A stretch of DNA of 64,000 nucleotides from Hyphomicrobium sp. (GCA_019751875.1 JAIEMV010000002.1:310001-374000), one strand, 5' to 3'; positions 17,801 through 28,367 are shown, counted from the stretch's first letter. A program made the numbers and translations. The notes: a model not told the origin generated them from the sequence alone.

Positions 17801-18331
17801 TTACTGTCCCAGCGCGGTGTCGATCTTGCGGAACATGTAGGCCCACTTCGCATTCTGCGTATCGACGAGTTGCGTCATGTGCCCGCGCAGCACTTGATAC
17901 AGTCCGCAGTCTGGCGTCGCCGACGCCGTACCCTCATCGCCCATCGACGCAATCTTATTGAGAAGCTCGCTTGTCGTGCGATCGTACGCGTCGATTTGGT
18001 CATCCTTCACGTACGGCACGGCCTCCTTGAGGAACTGGTCCTCCGACCACGCTTTCTTCGTCCTGAGCGCCCGCAGCTTCTCCTGAAAGCGCGGTCTGTT
18101 CTGGATGTTGAGATCGCGCAACGCCGCTGCTGATTGATCGACGACCGTTTCAAAATCAGTCTTGGTACATGCGGCAGGGGCCGCGCCGGCAGCCGGCCCC
18201 GCAACCCCGGTCGCCGGCGGGCTGGCCTCCTGCGCCTTTGCCATCGTCGACATAGCCATGAGCCCGGCGAGCGCGGCAAACGCGACCCCACCTCCACCAA
18301 TGCTGCACCGGCGACCTGACCAAACACCCAT
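17801..18331 (-). CDS. Exported hypothetical protein
   Basis: With the ATG at 18331 the product has 176 residues and a Sec signal peptide with hydrophobic core G-G-V-A-F-A-A-L-A-G-L-M-A-M and a likely cleavage after A-K-A. An upstream in-frame ATG at 18400 would make an unusually long 57-residue leader. The mature part is mostly helical with two cysteines (A-A-C-T-K and P-D-C-G-L-Y) that could form a disulfide. No domain recognised. It lies immediately downstream of parC in the opposite end orientation to bpt. Confidence 0.65.
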   Translation of the reverse strand: MGVWSGRRCSIGGGGVAFAALAGLMAMSTMAKAQEASPPATGVAGPAAGAAPAACTKTDFETVVDQSAAALRDLNIQNRPRFQEKLRALRTKKAWSEDQFLKEAVPYVKDDQIDAYDRTTSELLNKIASMGDEGTASATPDCGLYQVLRGHMTQLVDTQNAKWAYMFRKIDTALGQ

Positions 18332-18436
18332 AGCCGTTTCGTAGCGAGCCCCCGCGAGGCTGACAAGGCCGCTATCCGAAAACGCGACCGCAACTCCCAT
18401 CCTTATCCCGAGGCAAAGACGGCGGACAACACGCCA

Positions 18437-20689
18437 CTAGAATGCCGGGCCGAACTTGTTCGAGCGCGGGAACCCTTTCGGCGCCACATGCCCAGCCTGC
18501 GCCCTCTCGCCAACCCACTCTTTCAACTCGCTCCATGGCAGCGTGAATGTGCGCCCGGCGCTATCGAGCCACGTAAGGCCTTCCTTCTTGTTGAACACGC
18601 GAATGTCCGACAGCCCGCCATCCTTGAAGCGCTGCAGGATCGTGCCCTTGCCGCGCGTCATCTCATTGACGTCCTCCAGCTTGAACACGAGCAGCTTGCG
18701 GTTCTCACCGATGGTTGCAACCATGTCTCCTTCGGCGGGAACCACAACGACCGCCTCTTCGTCGTCGGCGACGTTGAGAATCTGCTTGCCCTTGCGCGTT
18801 GAAGCGACGACCTCCTCTTCCGCCACGAGGAATCCATAGCCTCCGCTCGATGCCACCATCAGCTTGCGCGTTGCGTCGTGGACGAACAGCTCCACGAAAT
18901 CGTGGTTTTCTTCAAGGTCGACCATGAGCCGCACCGGCTCGCCATGACCGCGCCCTCCGGGCAACTGCCCGGCATCGAGCGTGAAGAAACGGCCGTTGGT
19001 GGCAAACAGAATGAGCTTGTCGGTCGTCATCGCCTTGACGGCCTGCTTCAGCTCGTCGCCCTGCTTGAAGTCGAGCTTCGACAGATCGTCGAGGTGCCCC
19101 TTCATGGCTCGGATCCAACCCTTCTCGGAGAGGATGACCGTAATCGGCTCCTTCTCGGCAAGGACCTCGTCCAGATCGACTGCGATCTCCGGCGCGTCCG
19201 CGAAGGAAGAGCGGCGGCGGCCAAGTTCGGTCTTCTTCGAATACCGTTCGCGCGTGGACTTCACCTCTTCCGAGATCCGCTCCCACTGCAAATCGTCCGA
19301 TTTCAGAAGCTGCTGCAGCTGCCGCTTTTCCTTCGACAGCTTGTCGTGCTCCGCCTTGATCTCGACTTCTTCGAGCTTCGACAGGCTCTTCAAGCGCAAG
19401 TTCAGGATCGCTTCCGCCTGCACATCCGTCAGCTTGAATTTGGCAATGAGCCTCTGCTTCGGCTCATCCTCGAAACGAACGATGCGGATCACCTCATCGA
19501 TGTTGAGGTAGGCGACCAGATAGCCGTCGAGCACTTCCAGCCGGTGCTCGATCTTCTTCAGCCGATACTCGGACCGCCGGACGAGAACCTCGACTCGATG
19601 CTCCAACCACTGCTTCAACACATCCTTAAGCCCGAGCACATTCGGGATCTGCCCGGCCGACAGAACGTTCATGTTGAGGCCGAACCGGATCTCCAACTCC
19701 GTCGCCCGGAACATGCTCTCCATCAGCAGCATGGGATCGATCGTGCGCGCCTTAGGCTCCAGCACGAGGCGAACTTCCTCGGCGCTTTCGTCCCGAATGT
19801 CGCCGAGCAGCGGCAGCTTCTTCTCCATCATGAGGTCGGCGATCTTCTCGACGAGTTTCGCCTTTTGCACCTGATAGGGAATTTCGGTGATGACGATCTG
19901 ATACCCGCCGCGCCCGGTCTCTTCCTTCTCCCATTTCGCCCGGACGCGGAACCCGCCACGTCCCGTGCGATAAGCTTCGAGAATTTCGCTGCGCGGCTCG
20001 ACGATCACGCCGCCGGTCGGGAAATCCGGCCCCGGCACGAACTCCACGAGCTTCTCGATCGTCGCATTCGGATGCTTGATGAGATGCAGCAGCGCCGCGC
20101 ACAACTCGTCCACGTTGTGCGGCGGGATATTCGTTGCCATGCCGACCGCGATGCCGGCCGAACCGTTCGCAAGCAAATTCGGGAATGCGGCCGGAAGCAC
20201 CGACGGCTCCTGCTCGCGTCCGTCGTAGTTGGCGCGGAACTCGACCGTATCCTCGTCGATCCCATCGAGCAGGTCGGCGGCGACGGACGTCAGACGAGCT
20301 TCCGTGTAGCGGTCGGCTGCCGGGTTATCGCCGTCGATATTGCCGAAGTTGCCCTGCCCGTCGACCAGCGGATAACGCACCGCGAAATCCTGCGCCAGGC
20401 GTGCCAGCGCGTCGTAGATCGCCTGGTTGCCGTGCGGATGGTAATTACCCATCGTCTCGCCGACGATCTTCGCGCACTTGCGATACCCGCCTTCGGGATC
20501 GAGGCCGAGTTGCCGCATGGCGTAGAGAATGCGCCTGTGGACCGGCTTCAACCCGTCACGCACATCGGGCAGGGCCCGGTGCATGATGGTGGAGAGAGCA
20601 TAAGCGAGATAGCGTTCCTCGAGCGCATCCTTGAGGTTGACGGGCTCAATGGGTCCTTCGCCGGTGGGCGGAATCGATTGCTTGGTCAT
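18437..20689 (-). CDS. parC: DNA topoisomerase IV subunit A
   Basis: A 750-residue type IIA topoisomerase breakage-reunion subunit that decatenates chromosomes with ParE. The catalytic tyrosine is Y128 in D-R-Y-T-E-A-R-L. The quinolone-contact region reads [11 protein letters not shown], with N88-Q89 where many ParC/GyrA proteins have D-S or D-Q. A long coiled coil (about 420-490) and a C-terminal beta-pinwheel with degenerate blades follow. The short C-terminal domain and the phrase [14 protein letters not shown] favour ParC over GyrA. Confidence 0.95.
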   Translation of the reverse strand: MTKQSIPPTGEGPIEPVNLKDALEERYLAYALSTIMHRALPDVRDGLKPVHRRILYAMRQLGLDPEGGYRKCAKIVGETMGNYHPHGNQAIYDALARLAQDFAVRYPLVDGQGNFGNIDGDNPAADRYTEARLTSVAADLLDGIDEDTVEFRANYDGREQEPSVLPAAFPNLLANGSAGIAVGMATNIPPHNVDELCAALLHLIKHPNATIEKLVEFVPGPDFPTGGVIVEPRSEILEAYRTGRGGFRVRAKWEKEETGRGGYQIVITEIPYQVQKAKLVEKIADLMMEKKLPLLGDIRDESAEEVRLVLEPKARTIDPMLLMESMFRATELEIRFGLNMNVLSAGQIPNVLGLKDVLKQWLEHRVEVLVRRSEYRLKKIEHRLEVLDGYLVAYLNIDEVIRIVRFEDEPKQRLIAKFKLTDVQAEAILNLRLKSLSKLEEVEIKAEHDKLSKEKRQLQQLLKSDDLQWERISEEVKSTRERYSKKTELGRRRSSFADAPEIAVDLDEVLAEKEPITVILSEKGWIRAMKGHLDDLSKLDFKQGDELKQAVKAMTTDKLILFATNGRFFTLDAGQLPGGRGHGEPVRLMVDLEENHDFVELFVHDATRKLMVASSGGYGFLVAEEEVVASTRKGKQILNVADDEEAVVVVPAEGDMVATIGENRKLLVFKLEDVNEMTRGKGTILQRFKDGGLSDIRVFNKKEGLTWLDSAGRTFTLPWSELKEWVGERAQAGHVAPKGFPRSNKFGPAF

Positions 20690-20831
20690 GGCCCGTGGTT
20701 ACTGGACTGAGGTCCGCCCCTCAAGTGCCGGGCCGCCACATCCCCCCACGTTGGCCACTCCACAGCCGATTTTTGCCAAGTTGTTCGGGTTTCTGTAGCC
20801 TTGCGCCACAACCTCCGAGAGTTCACCCCAG

Positions 20832-21521
20832 ATGCCGCTGCCCGATGTCCCGGCCGTCGAAACGGCTGTGATCGAAATGACCAATGCCTACCGGCGCGAA
20901 AACAAGCTCGGGCAGGTCAAGGCCAGCCCCGAGCTGACGAAAGCGGCCCGCGCCTATGCCGCATACCTGGCCAAGAACAATGCCTTCTCCCACACTGCCG
21001 ATAACCGCGACGTCGGCGACCGCGCCAGCGCCTCCGGCTACCAGTGGTGCTCGATCGGCGAAAATCTCGCCATGAACCTCGACAGCAGCGGTTTTGAAAC
21101 CCGGGAACTCGCGAAGCAGACTGTGGAAGGCTGGATCAACTCCCCTCCGCACAAGGAAAACCTGCTCGGTCCCCACTATACCGAAATTGGCGTTGGCGTC
21201 GTCCGGGCGCCCGATAAGAACCCCAAGTACATTACCGTTCAGGTCTTCGGCCGCCCACAAGCGGCCAAGTACACCTTCCAGATCGCGAATGCGTCGGGTA
21301 CGCCAGTCACTTACACCTTCAGCGGCGAACAGCACGACATCCGTCCGAGCATGAGCGTCACCCACACCGCCTGCACCCCCGCAGCGCTCGATTTCATCAA
21401 GGCCGGAGCGAAGAAGGTCACCGCACGTTTCGAAGCCAGCGACCAGACTGTTTACACGCTGAAAAGCGATCCGAAAGCCGGTCTCAAAGTCGAACTGGCG
21501 AAACGGGAAACCGTGGACTGA
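20832..21521 (+). CDS. CAP/SCP-like domain protein without visible signal peptide
   Basis: A 229-residue protein with a CAP domain over residues 10-140. It shows the motifs L-T-K-A-A-R-A-Y-A-A-Y-L-A, F-S-H-T-A, S-I-G-E-N-L-A-M-N, and W-I-N-S-P-P-H-K-E-N-L-L. CAP proteins (PF00188) are usually secreted, but the only start after an in-frame TAG is this ATG, leaving no signal peptide. A C-terminal beta-rich region of about 85 residues has no recognised family. It is divergent from parC and convergent with recO. Confidence 0.85.
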   Translation: MPLPDVPAVETAVIEMTNAYRRENKLGQVKASPELTKAARAYAAYLAKNNAFSHTADNRDVGDRASASGYQWCSIGENLAMNLDSSGFETRELAKQTVEGWINSPPHKENLLGPHYTEIGVGVVRAPDKNPKYITVQVFGRPQAAKYTFQIANASGTPVTYTFSGEQHDIRPSMSVTHTACTPAALDFIKAGAKKVTARFEASDQTVYTLKSDPKAGLKVELAKRETVD

Positions 21522-21528
21522 CTCGGAA

Positions 21529-22248
21529 TCACCGGTCGATATGCGTCAAGATCCGCGATCGCGACTCCGGCAGCGTATCGCCCTTAGGCGCCAGTACGCG
21601 CTGCTCGAGAAAATAACCGGTCAGCGCAAACCCAGCCGCCACATCCTCGCGCGTCGCGTGCCGATCCCGCACCGATGTCAGGAATTGCGGCAGCCGCAGC
21701 ATGCGATCCTTGTAGGGCTCGCCGGCCGATTCTGACACCGCGCGACCCGACTTCGGGGACACATAGATCAACTGGTCGTTCGCCCCCGTCGCCGCGCACG
21801 CCGACAAATCCAGTCCAAAACCCAGTTCTTGTAGCAACGCCAATTCCCACCGCACCATGAGAGCCGGCCACACCGTCGGATCATCCAGAAATCCGAGCAC
21901 GAACAGCGTCACCTCATAAAGCGCGGGATGCGGATCGCGCTCCGGTAGCAGCCGCGCCAGCGCACACAGCGACGTCAGCCCCGCCAGTGCCGCCGCATCA
22001 TCCATCGCCGAGGCCGCATACCCCCGCCGGAGTTCCACCGACATGTGGCCCAGATGGTCCGACAGCCGCGCCTTCCACGTGGCGTCCACGTGATTGCCCA
22101 TTTGCAGCACGGGCCGCGCTTTGCGCGACCGCCCACCATGAACCAGCCCCGCATGCCGGCCGTGCGAGCGCGTGAACAGATCCACGACCGCGGCGGTTTC
22201 GCCGTGTGTCCGGACACTCAGGATAATGGCTTCGTCCGACCATTCCAT
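21529..22248 (-). CDS. recO: DNA repair protein RecO
   Basis: A 239-residue recombination mediator acting with RecR/RecF to load RecA on SSB-coated DNA. The N-terminal OB fold is recognised by E-A-I-I-L-S-V-R-T-H-G-E-T-A-A-V-V-D-L-F-T and G-R-H-A-G-L-V-H-G-G. The usual C-terminal R-S-R-I-L end is present. It lies downstream of era, separated by a repeat-like hairpin, in the order common in Rhizobiales. The zinc-finger cysteines seen in some RecO are absent, as in many alphaproteobacteria. Confidence 0.92.
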   Translation of the reverse strand: MEWSDEAIILSVRTHGETAAVVDLFTRSHGRHAGLVHGGRSRKARPVLQMGNHVDATWKARLSDHLGHMSVELRRGYAASAMDDAAALAGLTSLCALARLLPERDPHPALYEVTLFVLGFLDDPTVWPALMVRWELALLQELGFGLDLSACAATGANDQLIYVSPKSGRAVSESAGEPYKDRMLRLPQFLTSVRDRHATREDVAAGFALTGYFLEQRVLAPKGDTLPESRSRILTHIDR

Positions 22249-22270
22249 GCGCGAGTTTCACCGCATCAAT

Positions 22271-22311
22271 ACCCCTCTCCCCGTCCTTCACGGGAGAGGA
22301 TTGAGGTGAGG
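22271..22311. repeat. Intergenic palindromic repeat between era and recO
   Basis: A CTCTCCCCGT arm (about 22274-22283) pairs with ACGGGAGAG (about 22290-22298), flanked by CCCC and TGAGGTGAGGG. The sequence has the look of the CTCTCCCC...GGGAGAGG intergenic repeats scattered through many proteobacterial genomes. It may also act as a transcription terminator between era and recO. Confidence 0.55.
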
Positions 22312-22358
22312 GAGAGCGTCTTGCTGTGAATGCACGTCGAGAAAAACGCCCGCCTCGA

Positions 22359-23303
22359 TCAGTCCTTCGGAAAATCCAGGCCCATTTCGCGATACCGCTC
22401 GGGATCACTGCCCCAGTTCTCCCGCACCTTCACGAACAGGAAGAGGTGCACATCGTGCTCGAGGATTTTCGCCAACTCATTGCGAGACTTGCTCGAGATG
22501 TTCTTGATCGTCTGACCGCCCTTGCCGAGCACGATCGCCTTCTGACTGTCGCGTTCCACGTAGATGGTCTGCTCCACGCGCACCGAGCCGTTCTTGAACG
22601 GCTTCCAGTCCGTCGTTTCCACCGTGGTCGAATACGGCAACTCTTCGTGCAGAAACTCGTAGATCTTCTCCCGCGTCAATTCGGCGGCAAGCATCCTCAG
22701 CGGCGCATCCGAGATCTCGTCCTCCGGATAGTGCCACGGCCCCAGCGGCATCTTTTCCGCCAGGTAGCGCTTCAGATCGGCCACCCCATTCCCATCCAGC
22801 GCGGAGATCAGGAACACGCGGTCGAACGTCTGCTTTTCAGAAATTTTGGCAATCAGCGGCAGCAGCCGGTCTTTATCGGTAACGCGATCGACCTTATTGA
22901 GCACGAGGATCTTGGGATGTGGCGCATCGGCGAGCTTTGAAAGAATGCACTCCAGATCTTCCTCGATCCCTTTCGCTGCATCGACGAGCATCACCACGAT
23001 ATCGGCATCATGCGCGCCGCCCCACGCCGCCTCAACCATCGCCCGGTCGAGCCGGCGCTTCGGCCTGAAAATACCGGGCGTGTCGATGAAGACGAGCTGA
23101 CTTTTGCCTTCGATCGCAATACCGCGCACGGGGACCCGCGTCGTCTGCACCTTGTGCGAAACGATCGAGACCTTCGCACCGACCATCTGATTGACGAGCG
23201 TCGACTTGCCCGCGTTGGGCGCGCCGATCACCGCGATGAATCCGCACCGCGTGGGGATCTCGTCGTTTCTGCCGGCGACCGGCGTTTCTGCGTCCTCAGA
23301 CAT
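22359..23303 (-). CDS. era: GTPase Era
   Basis: A 314-residue 16S rRNA-binding GTPase needed for 30S maturation. The G motifs are all intact: G-A-P-N-A-G-K-S (G1), T-T-R (G2), D-T-P-G (G3), N-K-V-D (G4) and S-A-L-D (G5). The C-terminal KH domain has G-K-G-G-Q-T-I-K. It overlaps the rnc stop by eight bases, consistent with the classic rnc-era operon. Confidence 0.97.
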   Translation of the reverse strand: MSEDAETPVAGRNDEIPTRCGFIAVIGAPNAGKSTLVNQMVGAKVSIVSHKVQTTRVPVRGIAIEGKSQLVFIDTPGIFRPKRRLDRAMVEAAWGGAHDADIVVMLVDAAKGIEEDLECILSKLADAPHPKILVLNKVDRVTDKDRLLPLIAKISEKQTFDRVFLISALDGNGVADLKRYLAEKMPLGPWHYPEDEISDAPLRMLAAELTREKIYEFLHEELPYSTTVETTDWKPFKNGSVRVEQTIYVERDSQKAIVLGKGGQTIKNISSKSRNELAKILEHDVHLFLFVKVRENWGSDPERYREMGLDFPKD

Positions 23304-24009
23304 TGCCGCTCCGCACGATCACGCCTTCCCGCTCCAGAAGGAGCGCTGCGGCGGCCTGTTCCGCCAGTCTCTTGGAAGATCCTTCACCACGCGCCGGCTC
23401 CAGCGACTTGATCCGAACCTCCGCCGTGAACATCGGTGCATGGTCGGGTCCCTCGCGAGAAACCACCGAATACTGCGGCAGCGCCAGACCGCGGCCCTGC
23501 GCCCACTCCTGCAACGCCGTCTTCGGATCCGCGGCGGCCATGTGCGGCCGCTGCTCGGTCAAAAGGGGTGCCCAAAGCTTCAAAACCACATCGCGCGCCA
23601 CATCGAAACCCGCTTCAATGAAGATCGCGCCCAACACAGCCTCCACGGCATCCGCGAGGATCGTCTCCTTGTCGCGACCACCGCTGAAGGCTTCCGCCTC
23701 AGAAAGAATGAGCCGCGGTCCAAGTTCCAGATCTCGCCCGATACGGGCGCAGGTTTCACCGCGCACCAGCGTATTGTAGCGACGGGCCAGTTCACCTTCC
23801 TTGGCGGTCGGGAACGTCGCGTTCAGAAACCCCGCGATCGCCAAGCCGAGGACCCGATCGCCAACGAATTCAAGCCGCTCGTTATCGGCCCGCGTCGTCT
23901 TTCCGCCACGCACGCTGGCGTGAGTCAAGGCGCACTCCAACGCTTGTTCTTTTTTGAACTTATACCCGAGCTTCTGCTCCAGGTCCTTGTATTTACGAGC
24001 CTTGAACAC
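23296..24009 (-). CDS. rnc: Ribonuclease III
   Basis: A 237-residue double-strand-specific endonuclease that processes rRNA precursors and regulatory RNAs. The signature E-R-L-E-F-V-G-D-R-V-L-G and the second acidic set D-A-V-E-A-V-L-G-A are intact, followed by a C-terminal double-strand RNA-binding domain. The frame is open much further upstream into lepB, but a GTG at 24009, eleven bases past the lepB stop and with GGAG about five bases before it, gives the correct family length. Confidence 0.95.
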   Translation of the reverse strand: MFKARKYKDLEQKLGYKFKKEQALECALTHASVRGGKTTRADNERLEFVGDRVLGLAIAGFLNATFPTAKEGELARRYNTLVRGETCARIGRDLELGPRLILSEAEAFSGGRDKETILADAVEAVLGAIFIEAGFDVARDVVLKLWAPLLTEQRPHMAAADPKTALQEWAQGRGLALPQYSVVSREGPDHAPMFTAEVRIKSLEPARGEGSSKRLAEQAAAALLLEREGVIVRSGNV

Positions 24010-24019
24010 CAGGGCTCCA

Positions 24020-24790
24020 TCAACGAACGAGATTGAAGAACCGGCTCCAGCGCACATCGAACGGCCAAGTCCAAGGACTGGTCCAGCGCAACGCATTCGG
24101 CTCATCGACGGCGGCCGAGAAGAAGATGATCTCCGCCCGCCCGACGAAGTTTTCAAACGGTACGTACCCCACCGCCCGCTGCGCGCGGCTGTCGGTGGAG
24201 TTGTCCCGATTGTCGCCCATCATGAAGTAGTGGCCCTCGGGAACTTTGTACGGCCCGACGTTGTCGAACGGCCCGTTTTCCTGCGCATCGAGCACCGTGT
24301 AGGTGACCCCGTTCGGCAACGTCTCCAGAAATGACGGAACCTCGATGAAGGACCCATCGTCATCAACCGTCGTGAACGAGCCTTTCCGCACCTTCGGTAC
24401 CGGCGTGCCGTTGATCACCAATTGGCCGCCGCGGACTTCGATCTCGTCGCCGGGCAGTCCGATGACGCGCTTGATGTAGTCGGTGGAATTGTCCCGCGGC
24501 AGCTTGAAAACGGCGACGTCCCCGCGCTTCGGCTCGGTGGCGAAGATGCGGCCGGAAAACAAATTGGGGGAGAAGGGAAACGAGAACCGGCTGTACCCAT
24601 ACGAGAGCTTCGAAACGAACAGGTAATCGCCGACCAGCAGCGTCTCCTTCATCGAGCCCGACGGAATGTTGAACGGCTGATAGAAAAAGACGCGCACGAA
24701 GAGCGCGATCGCAAGGGCTTGCAGGACGACGACGATCGTGTCCCGCATCCCATAGTAGCGCGACGACCGCGCGTTCGAATTGGACGCCAT
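24020..24790 (-). CDS. lepB: Signal peptidase I
   Basis: A 256-residue inner-membrane serine protease that removes Sec signal peptides. One N-terminal transmembrane helix precedes the catalytic P-S-G-S-M (S46). The general-base lysine is in D-Y-I-K-R-V-I-G-L-P-G-D, and the C-terminal G-D-N-R-D-N-S-x-D-S-R motif is complete. ATG at 24790 follows GGAGAG closely and is preferred over an upstream ATG at 24832. It leads the lepB-rnc-era group. Confidence 0.95.
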   Translation of the reverse strand: MASNSNARSSRYYGMRDTIVVVLQALAIALFVRVFFYQPFNIPSGSMKETLLVGDYLFVSKLSYGYSRFSFPFSPNLFSGRIFATEPKRGDVAVFKLPRDNSTDYIKRVIGLPGDEIEVRGGQLVINGTPVPKVRKGSFTTVDDDGSFIEVPSFLETLPNGVTYTVLDAQENGPFDNVGPYKVPEGHYFMMGDNRDNSTDSRAQRAVGYVPFENFVGRAEIIFFSAAVDEPNALRWTSPWTWPFDVRWSRFFNLVR

Positions 24791-24816
24791 GTTCTCTCCA
24801 ATGCCGCCAGCCCTGA

Positions 24817-24849
24817 GCCCCTGTCCGGCCAAGCAGCGGATTCAGGGGC
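24817..24849 (-). other. Hairpin between acpS and lepB
   Basis: GCCCCTG (24817-24823) and CAGGGGC (24843-24849) form a 7-bp perfect stem with a 19-base loop in the 123-base gap between acpS and lepB. It could be an attenuator or processing site in the operon; no U-tract is present. Confidence 0.3.
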
Positions 24850-24913
24850 CCGCTATACCGGTTCGCCCTTCTCCGCGCAAATCAGCTCTACCGCCAGCGT
24901 TATTCGAGGTGCT

Positions 24914-25330
24914 TTAACCACAGCGCTCCACTTTGGTGGGAAGACACGAAATGATTACAATGGCTTCCGCCATCGGATAATCGTCCGTGATGGTGAGATC
25001 GATCTTCGCTTCATATCCATCTGGCGTCAGGCGGGCCAAATGCGCCGCAGCTCCACCCGTGAGCTTGAGCGTCGGCCGTCCGGTCGGCAAGTTAACAACG
25101 CCCATGTCGCGCCAGTAGACGCCGTGCCGCAGCCCGGTGCCGAGCGCCTTCGCGCACGCCTCCTTGGCCGCGAACCGCTTCGCATAAGATGCGGCCCGTT
25201 CTGCCCGGCGATCTGATTTCGCGCGTTCAATATCGGTATAGACCCGCGCCAGAAAGCGATCGCCGAACCGCGCCAGCGTCACCTCGATGCGGCGGATATC
25301 GATGATGTCGTTCCCGATGCCCAGGATCAT
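24914..25330 (-). CDS. acpS: Holo-[acyl-carrier-protein] synthase
   Basis: A 138-residue enzyme that transfers 4'-phosphopantetheine from CoA to ACP. The N-terminal [12 protein letters not shown] motif and the Mg-binding [12 protein letters not shown] helix are intact. Its start overlaps the pdxJ stop by four bases (ATGA), so the two are translationally coupled. Confidence 0.95.
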   Translation of the reverse strand: MILGIGNDIIDIRRIEVTLARFGDRFLARVYTDIERAKSDRRAERAASYAKRFAAKEACAKALGTGLRHGVYWRDMGVVNLPTGRPTLKLTGGAAAHLARLTPDGYEAKIDLTITDDYPMAEAIVIISCLPTKVERCG

Positions 25331-26115
25331 TGTGCCGCCAAGGGTCGTTTCGGCTCGGCGCGCGCCTGATCCATGAGCGTCCGCATATGTCGGATCGCCG
25401 AGTGCAATCCGCCGAAGATGGCCTCGCCGATCAGGAAATGACCGATGTTGAGTTCGACGATCTGCGGCATGCGCGCCACCGGCGCCACCGTATTGTAGGT
25501 GAGGCCATGGCCGGCATGAACCTCGAGGCCCAACTCATCGGCCAGTTGCGCCGCTTGACGCAGACGCTCTACTTCCTTGGCCACACCTTTTGCATCGTCC
25601 TCCAGCGCCCTCTCGCAGTATTGCCCTGTGTGCAATTCCACGATGTCGGCACCCAGATGCGCGGAAGCCTCGATCGCCCGCGCGTCCGCCTCGATGAACA
25701 GCGACACCCTGATCCCCGCATCCCTAAGGCTGTGAACAATCTTTTTCAACGGCTCCCCGCCACGGATCACGTCGAGACCGCCTTCCGTCGTGCGCTCCTC
25801 CCGCCTCTCGGGAACGAGGCAGCACGCATTGGGAACATGCCTCAGCGCAATCGCCAGCATTTCGTCCGTTGCCGCCATCTCGAGGTTTAAAGGCCGCGTC
25901 AGCTCTGCCTTCAACCGTGCAATATCACCGTCCGAGATGTGCCGCCGGTCCTCGCGCAGATGTGCGGTAATGCCGTCAGCCCCCGCCTCGACGGCCAAGT
26001 GCGCCGCCCGCAGCGGATCGGGATGCCGCCCACCGCGTGCGTTTCGGATCGTCGCCACATGATCGATGTTGACGCCGAGGCGCAGAAAATTCGAAGTCGC
26101 ATAGGGGCTGCTCAT
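25327..26115 (-). CDS. pdxJ: Pyridoxine 5'-phosphate synthase
   Basis: A 262-residue TIM-barrel enzyme that condenses 1-deoxyxylulose-5-phosphate with 3-amino-2-oxopropyl phosphate in vitamin B6 synthesis. [17 protein letters not shown] at the N-terminus, [16 protein letters not shown] and G-H-G-L-T-Y-N-T-V are diagnostic. ATG at 26115 has AGGA six bases upstream and is preferred over 26148. Confidence 0.95.
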   Translation of the reverse strand: MSSPYATSNFLRLGVNIDHVATIRNARGGRHPDPLRAAHLAVEAGADGITAHLREDRRHISDGDIARLKAELTRPLNLEMAATDEMLAIALRHVPNACCLVPERREERTTEGGLDVIRGGEPLKKIVHSLRDAGIRVSLFIEADARAIEASAHLGADIVELHTGQYCERALEDDAKGVAKEVERLRQAAQLADELGLEVHAGHGLTYNTVAPVARMPQIVELNIGHFLIGEAIFGGLHSAIRHMRTLMDQARAEPKRPLAAQ

Positions 26116-26144
26116 AGTCGGTCCTGTTTGCGCTCGATCGGCCG

Positions 26145-28367
26145 TCATTCGAAGACGCGCTCGACCTGGCTGACGATGTCTTTCTGACGAAGCCCCGCGA
26201 TGATCCGGTTCAAGTGGGCGAGGTCGAACACTTCCAATTCGATACGCAATTCCGTGAAGTCGGACGCGCGCCGGATCATTCTAAGGTTGTCGATATTGCC
26301 CTCGGCCTCGCCGATAACCTCAGCGATGGCTGCGAGCGATCCCGGCCTGTTGGGCGCCGTCACGCTGAGCCGCGCCGGAAAGCGCTCCTGCTTGCCGGGA
26401 TCGATGTCCCAAGACATATCGATCCAACGCTGGTGCTCATAGGCTTGCAGGCGTGGCGAATGGATCTGGAAAATGCGAATGCCGGCGCCGGGCTCCAGAA
26501 CCCCCACGATCCGATCGCCGGGCACGGCGCCGCCTTCCTCGAAGATCACCGGCACATCGTCTTTCAGGCCGCGCAGCGCGATGGCCGAGGACAATTGCCC
26601 CGCACCCGACCCGGGAGCCGGCGCCCTGACACGTAAGCCCGAGACCTTGGTGAGATCCACCCACCCCTTGAGTGGATTTTCCAGAACACTCTGCGTCGCG
26701 GCCGCCTGCACCGCCTCCGGCGACACCGCCTTCAGCACATCACCCGCCGGCAACTCCCCTCGCGCCACCGCGGCCAGCAACTCATCTAGAGATTTGTGCG
26801 TGAACTTCGAGAGCACACGCTTCACTGCGTCGTCCGTGTAAGTCACGTGCGCCGCCTCAAATGCTGCGGTGGCAAGCCGCCGCCCCAGTTCCACGTACTG
26901 GCGGCGAACCGCCTCGCGTGCTGCCCGGCGAATAGCGCTCTGCGCCCGACCTGTGACACACAGGCTCTCCCAAGCTGCCGGCGGCACGTGCCCCTTGGAG
27001 GTTCGGATCTCGACCTCATCCCCGTTCCGCAATCGCGTGTCGATCGGCACATGCCGGCCGTTCACATAGGCTCCAACAGCCGCGTTGCCGACATCCGTAT
27101 GCACCGCGTATGCGAAATCGAGCGGCGTCGCCCCGCGCGGCAACGCGATGAGCCGGCCCTTCGGCGTGAAGCAGAACACCTGATCTTGGAAAAGCTCGAG
27201 CTTAGTATGCTCCAGAAATTCTTCAGGGTTCGAACCCTCCAGCAGCGTTTCGACCATCCGCCGGAGCCACACGTACGGACCGTGCTCCTTGTCGTCGAGC
27301 GACGTCATCGAACCGGCCGCAATAGCACCTTTAGTCATATCTTTGTAAAGCGCGTGCGCCGCGACGCCGTATTCGGCCACTTGATGCATCAGGTGCGTCC
27401 GGATCTGCAATTCCACCCGCTGATGGCGCGGCCCGACCACCGTGGTATGGATTGACTGATAGTTATTCTGCTTGGGCGTCGAAATGTAGTCCTTGAACCG
27501 CCCGGGCACCGCGCGCCACGTTGTGTGCGCCACGCCCAACACCCGGTAGCAATCCGCGATATCCTTGCTCGTGACGCGGAAAGCATAGATGTCGGAGAGC
27601 TGCTCCAGTGAGATCTGCTTATTCGTCATCTTCCGCCAGATCGAATACGGCTTCTTCTCTCGTCCCGAGACCACCGCCTCGATACCCACTTCACGCAGTT
27701 TTGCCGTTAACGCTGTCTCGATCTCGTCGACAAGCCCCTCGTTCTTGGCTCGCAACTCCCGCAGCTTGTCGGTCACCGCTTTGTAGGCCTCCGCATGCAG
27801 CCATCGGAATGCGTGATCCTCCAATTCGTCACGGATTGCCTGCATGCCCATGCGACCGGCCAGCGGCGCATAGATGTCGAGCGTCTCCTCCGAAATGCGC
27901 TGCCGGCTCCCCGGCTTCATGTGCTCCAGTGTACGCATATTGTGCAGCCGATCCGCGAGCTTCACGAGCAGCACGCGAATGTCGGTCGAAATGGCCACTA
28001 GGAGCTTGCGAAAATTCTCCGCCTGCTCCGTTTGCTTCGAGACCAGATCGAGCCGCTTGATCTTGGTCAGCCCATCGACGAGCGCGCCGATCTCCGGCCC
28101 GAAAAGCTGGTCTATCTCGGCCCGCGTCGCGTCCGTGTCTTCGATCACGTCGTGCAGAAGTGCCGTCGCCACTGTGGCATCGTCGAGCTTCAGGTCCGTC
28201 AGGATCGCAGCCACTTCGAGCGGATGAGAGAAGTAGGGATCGCCTGATGCACGCTTCTGATTGCCATGCGCCTTCATGGCGTAGACATAGGCGCGGTTCA
28301 GCAGCGCCTCGTTGGCTTTTGGATCATACTTCTGAACCCGCTCGACGAGTTCGTATTGGCGCATCAT
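26145..28367 (-). CDS. rsh: Bifunctional (p)ppGpp synthetase/hydrolase (RelA/SpoT homologue)
   Basis: A 740-residue stringent-response enzyme. The HD hydrolase domain is intact (Y-F-S-H-P-L-E-V-A and L-L-H-D-V-I-E-D-T), as is the synthetase domain ([13 protein letters not shown]). TGS and C-terminal ACT domains follow ([11 protein letters not shown]). Alphaproteobacteria usually carry a single long bifunctional Rsh, and this fits. The ATG-ATG pair at 28364/28367 gives the normal M-M-R-Q-Y-E-L start; the frame is open to 28430. Confidence 0.95.
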   Translation of the reverse strand: MMRQYELVERVQKYDPKANEALLNRAYVYAMKAHGNQKRASGDPYFSHPLEVAAILTDLKLDDATVATALLHDVIEDTDATRAEIDQLFGPEIGALVDGLTKIKRLDLVSKQTEQAENFRKLLVAISTDIRVLLVKLADRLHNMRTLEHMKPGSRQRISEETLDIYAPLAGRMGMQAIRDELEDHAFRWLHAEAYKAVTDKLRELRAKNEGLVDEIETALTAKLREVGIEAVVSGREKKPYSIWRKMTNKQISLEQLSDIYAFRVTSKDIADCYRVLGVAHTTWRAVPGRFKDYISTPKQNNYQSIHTTVVGPRHQRVELQIRTHLMHQVAEYGVAAHALYKDMTKGAIAAGSMTSLDDKEHGPYVWLRRMVETLLEGSNPEEFLEHTKLELFQDQVFCFTPKGRLIALPRGATPLDFAYAVHTDVGNAAVGAYVNGRHVPIDTRLRNGDEVEIRTSKGHVPPAAWESLCVTGRAQSAIRRAAREAVRRQYVELGRRLATAAFEAAHVTYTDDAVKRVLSKFTHKSLDELLAAVARGELPAGDVLKAVSPEAVQAAATQSVLENPLKGWVDLTKVSGLRVRAPAPGSGAGQLSSAIALRGLKDDVPVIFEEGGAVPGDRIVGVLEPGAGIRIFQIHSPRLQAYEHQRWIDMSWDIDPGKQERFPARLSVTAPNRPGSLAAIAEVIGEAEGNIDNLRMIRRASDFTELRIELEVFDLAHLNRIIAGLRQKDIVSQVERVFE

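Noticed and set aside
18878-20710. A 610-codon plus-strand open frame antisense to parC
   Set aside because: It is the shadow of high-GC codon usage in parC. Its translation is rich in His, Arg and Leu without domains, while parC on the other strand is complete.
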